From the NCBI RefSeq assembly GCF_036924515.1, contig NZ_JAZHRR010000001.1:839001-903000 (forward strand): a stretch of DNA of 64,000 nt, given 5' to 3'. The translations under genes were made by a program, and so were the position numbers. Position 1 is the first letter of the stretch. Each line of letters begins with the position of its first letter. The notes under the pieces are model-generated. The model searched no databases and had not been told where the DNA came from. It saw nothing but the letters and a program-made list of their open reading frames with translations. Positions 60,594-64,000 of the stretch are shown one piece after another. The stretch comes from Bradyrhizobium sp. AZCC 1610. Lineage in GTDB: Bacteria > Pseudomonadota > Alphaproteobacteria > Rhizobiales > Xanthobacteraceae.

Positions 60594-60788
60594 ATGGACG
60601 ACCGATTTTACAGGAATAGAGCGCGCGTCCTCCGGGAACTTGCGACGGAGGCAGACCCATTGATCAAAGGACGGCTGTTGCGTCTTGCGGACAATTACGA
60701 CGATATGACCACAACGCAGACAGCGCGTGATCGGGCGTCAAAGAGGCCAGAGCAAAGTGCCCACGTCGATAGTCGCGACGGAAACTAG
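60594..60788 (+). CDS. 64-residue conserved hypothetical protein
   Basis: MDDRFYRNRARVLRELATEA DPLIKGRLLRLADNYDDMTT then a polar tail. GAGGGG lies ten bases before the ATG, a long but usable gap. The Y+..A..LR..A..A.DP..+..LL.LAD.YD pattern is a small helical family common in rhizobial genomes, sometimes in many copies, without known role. Confidence 0.65.
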   Translation: MDDRFYRNRARVLRELATEADPLIKGRLLRLADNYDDMTTTQTARDRASKRPEQSAHVDSRDGN

Positions 60789-61054
60789 CAATTTCTTTCT
60801 GCGCTTCGACAACAATCATTGTGTCTTCGCAAGCGCCACGATAGCCGCGACGGCGGCTTGGTCTTGGTCATCACCCCAAAGAGACGTTTTTCAACACTAT
60901 CGGGGAGTTCCAGACATTCGCGGCGCTCTCCAGAGCGCCCATTCGGGCTACGGCTGGAGTCGACTCTTTTCAGACCCTGGCAACTCTGCACAGGCGTCGG
61001 CAAAGCCACTGTTCTGAAGCACGAGCGCGCGATTTCGAAGTTGCTGTATGCTCG
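60789..61054. other. intergenic stretch, nothing supported
   Basis: About 265 bases. Open frames on both strands are short and unrecognisable. No clear terminator for either neighbour. Confidence 0.4.
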
Positions 61055-61819
61055 CTAAGTACTCGCTGGCGCTTCGGGCCGACAGCATTCGTATTCGATT
61101 TGCTCGTACGCGTCGGGCCGCCCTCCAGGAGTGAGGTCCAAGAGGGTCCACATCGGCTCGACCGTGCCGACATGTCGTGGATCCTGCCCCGGTTCGGTCG
61201 GCAAGAACAACAGTTCGGAGGCCCAGCTCAGCCTAATCACCCCATCGGCGCCCTTGTGGAATACGGTGAGCATCGGCACCTGCTGTCCCTCCTTATCCTC
61301 GCCATGATAGTCGCGCTTGAAGCTGTTGTTGGCGGCTGAAAGCACCTTCAAATTGCGCCAGCCGCGATGCGCTGCACAAGCCGCGACCCGCTGGATCGGT
61401 GCCTTGGCCACGGCCGCGATGTTTGCTCCCAGCCCCTCAACGTGCGGCACCGCTCCCTCCCAGTTGTCGAGCAAAGCAGTGCAAGAGGGGCACGGCCCCT
61501 CCTCAACCGGAAGCTCTGCCATTGGCCCACTGCTCGGTCCCCGCCGCTTGTCGCCGCGGTGCCGGGGGAACATGTAATGGTAGAGGATCAAAGTATCGGT
61601 AGCGGGCCGGAACAGTTCGGATAGCCGCACCTTCGCTGGTGCCCCCTTTGAGTCAATGTGGTCAAATTCGTAATCCTCGGGAACGGCTCCACCCGGCGGG
61701 AGTGCTCGAATCTCCGCGGCCACTGCCTCCATTTCGCGCCTGAGTGCTACCTCGCGCTGCAGCAGCCTGTTCCGAGCGGCGCGATACGCCGGACTTTCAT
61801 TTGGAAAGGTCACGCCCAT
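61055..61819 (-). CDS. DUF899 (thioredoxin-like) family protein
   Basis: 254 residues from the ATG at 61819. The order ESPAYRAARNRLLQREVALR REMEAVAAEIRALPPGG, YEFDHIDSKGAPAKVRLSEL FRPATDTLILYHYMFPRHRG, CPSCTALLDNWEGAVPHVEG, then FLPTEPGQDPRHVGTVEPMW TLLDLTPGGRPD follows the DUF899 family, a thioredoxin-fold group with a CPSC-like active centre. A redox role is likely but no substrate is known. Monocistronic. Confidence 0.87.
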   Translation of the reverse strand: MGVTFPNESPAYRAARNRLLQREVALRREMEAVAAEIRALPPGGAVPEDYEFDHIDSKGAPAKVRLSELFRPATDTLILYHYMFPRHRGDKRRGPSSGPMAELPVEEGPCPSCTALLDNWEGAVPHVEGLGANIAAVAKAPIQRVAACAAHRGWRNLKVLSAANNSFKRDYHGEDKEGQQVPMLTVFHKGADGVIRLSWASELLFLPTEPGQDPRHVGTVEPMWTLLDLTPGGRPDAYEQIEYECCRPEAPAST

Positions 61820-62030
61820 GGACGACTCCGTCGAGGCGACTAAGTATAGCACGACTCCAGCGAACCTGAGCCCATCTGCACCTTGGGAACGTTCGGAGCA
61901 GCTCAGCCGGCCCACCTAGATCGGCCAAGTGCGAGATCACCTGCCGCGCCATGTGTCGAATGGCACGCCTTGCCGGCTCGCCCAGTTCCCGCTCACCTCG
62001 TGATCGGTCGGTCTGCGGCGCCGGCCCTGA

Positions 62031-62646
62031 TCAAGCGCGGGGCCTTTCCCCGCCGACAAGGGTGACCTTGCCGAAGGCCAAGCGAAACTGACCAATCGTG
62101 CGCGCATTCTCGAAGCCCGCCGCCGTCAAGTCACCGACCAACATTCCTTCGCCGGGTCCGCCGAAATGTCCGCCGACGAAATCCGCGATCCGCAACGCTC
62201 CGCCGGGCGCCAGCGCCGCATGCATGGAAGCCAGCGTCTCGGCCTGCATCTCGCGCGGCATATGGTGGAAGGCAAGCGAGGACACCAGCTTTGTCGCGCG
62301 CGCGGCGCCTATGAGTTTCGCGGTCTCGTTGCCGAATCCGCGATAAAAGGTGACGCCGATTCCCTGCGAGCCGCCTTCTTCTGCGCGCGCCCCAGGGCGT
62401 TAGGATCGGGATCGACGCCGACGACCTGCGCGCCTGCGGCACCTGTTCCTTCGCCATGATCGCAAGCGTGCCGGTACCGCAGCCGACATCGACAACGATG
62501 TCGCCGGGCTCGAGGTCCAGCGACTTGAGAATTTCGCCGCGCCAGCGCCGCTCGCGTGTCAGCAGAGCGATCATCGGGTCATAAAGCGGCAGCAGCCAGC
62601 GGCGCCCCGCCGCTGGAATAAAGTCGTGGTGTGCGACCGCCATCAT
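62031..62646 (-). pseudogene. class I SAM methyltransferase with two frameshifts
   Basis: GAGGAG before tandem ATG codons starts MAVAHHDFIPAAGRRWLLPL YDPMIALLTRERRWRGEILK SLDLEPGDIVVDVGCGTGTL AIMAKEQVPQA. The next element VVGVDPDPNALGRA lies one frame over (break near 62425), and TFYRGFGNETAKLIGAARAT KLVSSLAFHHMPREMQAETL ASMHAALAPGGALRIADFVG in a third (break near 62375), ending at 62031. The assembled protein would be about 205 residues of the ubiquinone/menaquinone-like methyltransferase type. Two slips in 50 bases suggest decay or a local sequence-quality problem. Confidence 0.82.
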
Positions 62647-62781
62647 AGAGCTCCTCACGGTTCTTCCTCCCAAGGGATGAACCTTCAATTTAGTAGCGTC
62701 CGATAGGCCAGCAAGCGGTGCGAAAACCGTATGCTAACGGCCATTCGCCGGGCGCGACGGTGCCGGCGGTCAGCAGTTTGA

Positions 62782-63453
62782 TCAAAGCGACAGCTTGCGG
62801 ACGTCGATCGTACGCGATGTTGCCAGGATCGTGATTTCGAAATGATCCGTCTGTACGATGTCCGTGATATTGCGGGGGCGGTGCGCGACAACGTTGACAC
62901 CGGTCCGACGCCGCAGGCTGTCATAGAGCAGTCCCGCGCCGCCTGACGCGCGAACCTCCTCGCCAAGCTTCTGCGAGGCGCCATAGCGGTCGCTTGCGTA
63001 TACGTCGGGGCGCCTGGTCTGCTGGCCTCGGATGTCGAGATAGTCGCCTAACAGAGTTGCGGCATACGCCCTGTAGGTCCGGGTCATCGTGGTTACATTG
63101 CGGGCGACCGTCTCGCGCCGCAGGTGATGACCGACCTCGGCAGCTGCTGTCCGGATATCGTCGGCTGCGTACCAGGCCCCGAGCTCGGGACCATTGAATC
63201 GCATCCCACCAGGCGCAACGTGTAGAAAAGCCGCCATGACGATGCTGGCGTTGGGGACGCCATACACCCATTCTGCCTGCGGTAGTCGGGCGATACGCTC
63301 AGCGACAAGCCGATCGTTGGTCCAGCCGACCAGCTCCATTACGGCCGCAAGATCAGCTGCGGTTGCAACGGTATCAAACAGACCGACGGGAGGGAACTGC
63401 GACGGGATCAGACGATAGGCGGGCCGTGGCGAGGGTGCGAAAGCGTCCGTCAC
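62782..63453 (-). CDS. RES-domain toxin (NAD phosphorylase type)
   Basis: 223 residues. PAYRLIPSQFPPVGLFDTVA TAADLAAVMELVGWTNDRL at the N-terminus, ASIVMAAFLHVAPGGMRFNG ..LGAWYAADDIRTAAAEVG HHL in the middle and ASGGAGLLYDSLRRRTGVNV VAHRP near the end match the RES family, with conserved Arg (YRLI), Tyr (AWYAA) and Ser (YDSLR). Characterised members degrade NAD and stop growth. Its start overlaps the antitoxin stop by four bases, the usual order for type II pairs. Catalytic residues look intact. Confidence 0.88.
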   Translation of the reverse strand: MTDAFAPSPRPAYRLIPSQFPPVGLFDTVATAADLAAVMELVGWTNDRLVAERIARLPQAEWVYGVPNASIVMAAFLHVAPGGMRFNGPELGAWYAADDIRTAAAEVGHHLRRETVARNVTTMTRTYRAYAATLLGDYLDIRGQQTRRPDVYASDRYGASQKLGEEVRASGGAGLLYDSLRRRTGVNVVAHRPRNITDIVQTDHFEITILATSRTIDVRKLSL

Positions 63454-63977
63454 CGGAAGACAATTTCCGCGTCGTCGTAAGGCGCGAACGCCTCGTCAAT
63501 GGTGTTCGGCTGCATGTAGAGACCGCCTCGCGCGCCGTCGAGGAAACGGCGCACCGAGAGCAATCCATCCTGGGAGCCGCTGGTCACCAAGTCGACGGGC
63601 GGCCGCCCGCCGAACACGACAGCGTTGTGCGGGGTTCGCAACCACTCGACGCCAAGCTGCTCCGTCGGAAACAGAACTCCGAGAGCCTGATGGATGCCGA
63701 GCACCGCCGAGATGCGTGTGAGCACATCAACGTCGAGGGTGAAAGCGCCGTGCTCGCGAGCTTGCTTGCACCAGTTGTGGTACGTGGATCGAGAGGGATA
63801 GCCGAGGATCAGGAGACGCTGCTCTTCGGTCAATCCCCATAGATCCGCAATGGCCAGGAAAGTCCGCAAAGCGGGAGCGCTGAGCCGCCTTCGATTGGCC
63901 GGGGCAAAGCGTGAATTGTCGAGGCGCTGAGGCCCATTTGCCGCTTCAGACGGGCGTCTTTTGGGATTGCTCGACAT
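63450..63977 (-). CDS. Xre/MbcA/ParS-type antitoxin
   Basis: 175 residues. An N-terminal helix-turn-helix (ALRTFLAIADLWGLTEEQRL LILGYPSRSTYHNWCKQ) is followed by the MbcA/ParS toxin-binding domain (TLDVDVLTRISAVLGIHQAL GVLFPTEQLGVEWLRTPHNA VVFGGRPPVDLVTSGSQDGL LSVRRFLDGARGG). The WLRTPN..F.G..P.+.+..G......V...LD core is diagnostic. It neutralises the RES toxin coupled downstream and probably represses the shared promoter, which is cut by the right window edge. Confidence 0.9.
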   Translation of the reverse strand: MSSNPKRRPSEAANGPQRLDNSRFAPANRRRLSAPALRTFLAIADLWGLTEEQRLLILGYPSRSTYHNWCKQAREHGAFTLDVDVLTRISAVLGIHQALGVLFPTEQLGVEWLRTPHNAVVFGGRPPVDLVTSGSQDGLLSVRRFLDGARGGLYMQPNTIDEAFAPYDDAEIVFR

Positions 63978-64000
63978 GGGTGCACCTTGTGTTAGATATA

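Noticed and set aside
1..64000. CRISPR array, rRNA or tRNA genes, replication origin
   Set aside because: No regularly spaced repeats and no tRNA-like or rRNA-like sequence was noticed on reading; a model-based search would be needed to exclude an atypical tRNA.

Overview
The window looks like chromosome of an alphaproteobacterium of the Bradyrhizobium / Afipia / Rhodopseudomonas group (Nitrobacteraceae). This is inferred from the high G+C coding style, from several short protein families typical of that group (two 59-residue MAKAKKV proteins, DUF3606, small PepSY proteins, class III cyclases joined to TolB/TPR or ATPase modules) and from the palindromic intergenic repeats. No rRNA, tRNA, CRISPR array, replication origin or intact mobile element was seen. 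Gene density is uneven: compact operons alternate with stretches full of decayed genes, insertion-sequence scraps and repeats.

Layout. 1-7 kb: a HlyD-type gene with an amber stop, a small PepSY protein, an MFS remnant and an intact CzcA/CzcB-type metal efflux pair. 7-12 kb: small peptides, then a fluoride-riboswitch-controlled crcB plus an EamA transporter, an ArsB/SLC13-like anion transporter and a DUF2252 protein. 12-20 kb: an accessory zone with a methyltransferase, IstB, SDR, SRAP and cyclase remnants, small secreted proteins, and a decayed nickel-type locus (frameshifted TonB receptor, NikR-box-like palindrome, truncated NikR-like gene). 20-29 kb: NUDIX hydrolase, then a DeoR regulator with a Na/Pi (PhoU-domain) transporter divergent from a Ugp-type ABC importer and an EEP-family phosphoesterase.

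29-36 kb: a secreted metallo-beta-lactamase-fold protein followed by a tightly overlapping operon of GldA/GldF/GldG-like ABC components, a short DUF4340-like protein and a HupE/UreJ membrane protein. 36-46 kb: stress and envelope functions (HisKA_2 sensor kinase, 25-residue membrane peptide, YciE ferritin-like protein, PAS-LuxR regulator, PRC-barrel, DUF3606, YihY, and a four-gene overlapping cluster of DUF3618/holin-like membrane proteins). A 92-bp inverted repeat, about 95% identical between arms, brackets 38.3-42.4 kb.

46-60 kb: cyclic-nucleotide and two-component signalling. There is a membrane cNMP-binding protein, then IS91/IS110 debris and a broken GNAT gene, then an operon of an orphan periplasmic binding protein, a sensor kinase, a response regulator and a receiver-cyclase. 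Two further class III cyclases follow, each preceded by the same roughly 95-bp noncoding repeat. 60-64 kb: small proteins, a DUF899 protein, a frameshifted methyltransferase and, at the right edge, a Res-Xre (NAD-phosphorylase type) toxin-antitoxin pair.

Best leads: the riboswitch unit, the regulated organophosphate uptake / phosphate export cluster, the GldAFG-HupE operon, the binding-protein/kinase/cyclase operon with its neighbouring cyclases, the SAM-cyclase-ATPase-hydrolase fusion, the decayed nickel locus, and the dispersed repeats. The number of single-base lesions is high enough that some pseudogenes could be assembly errors.
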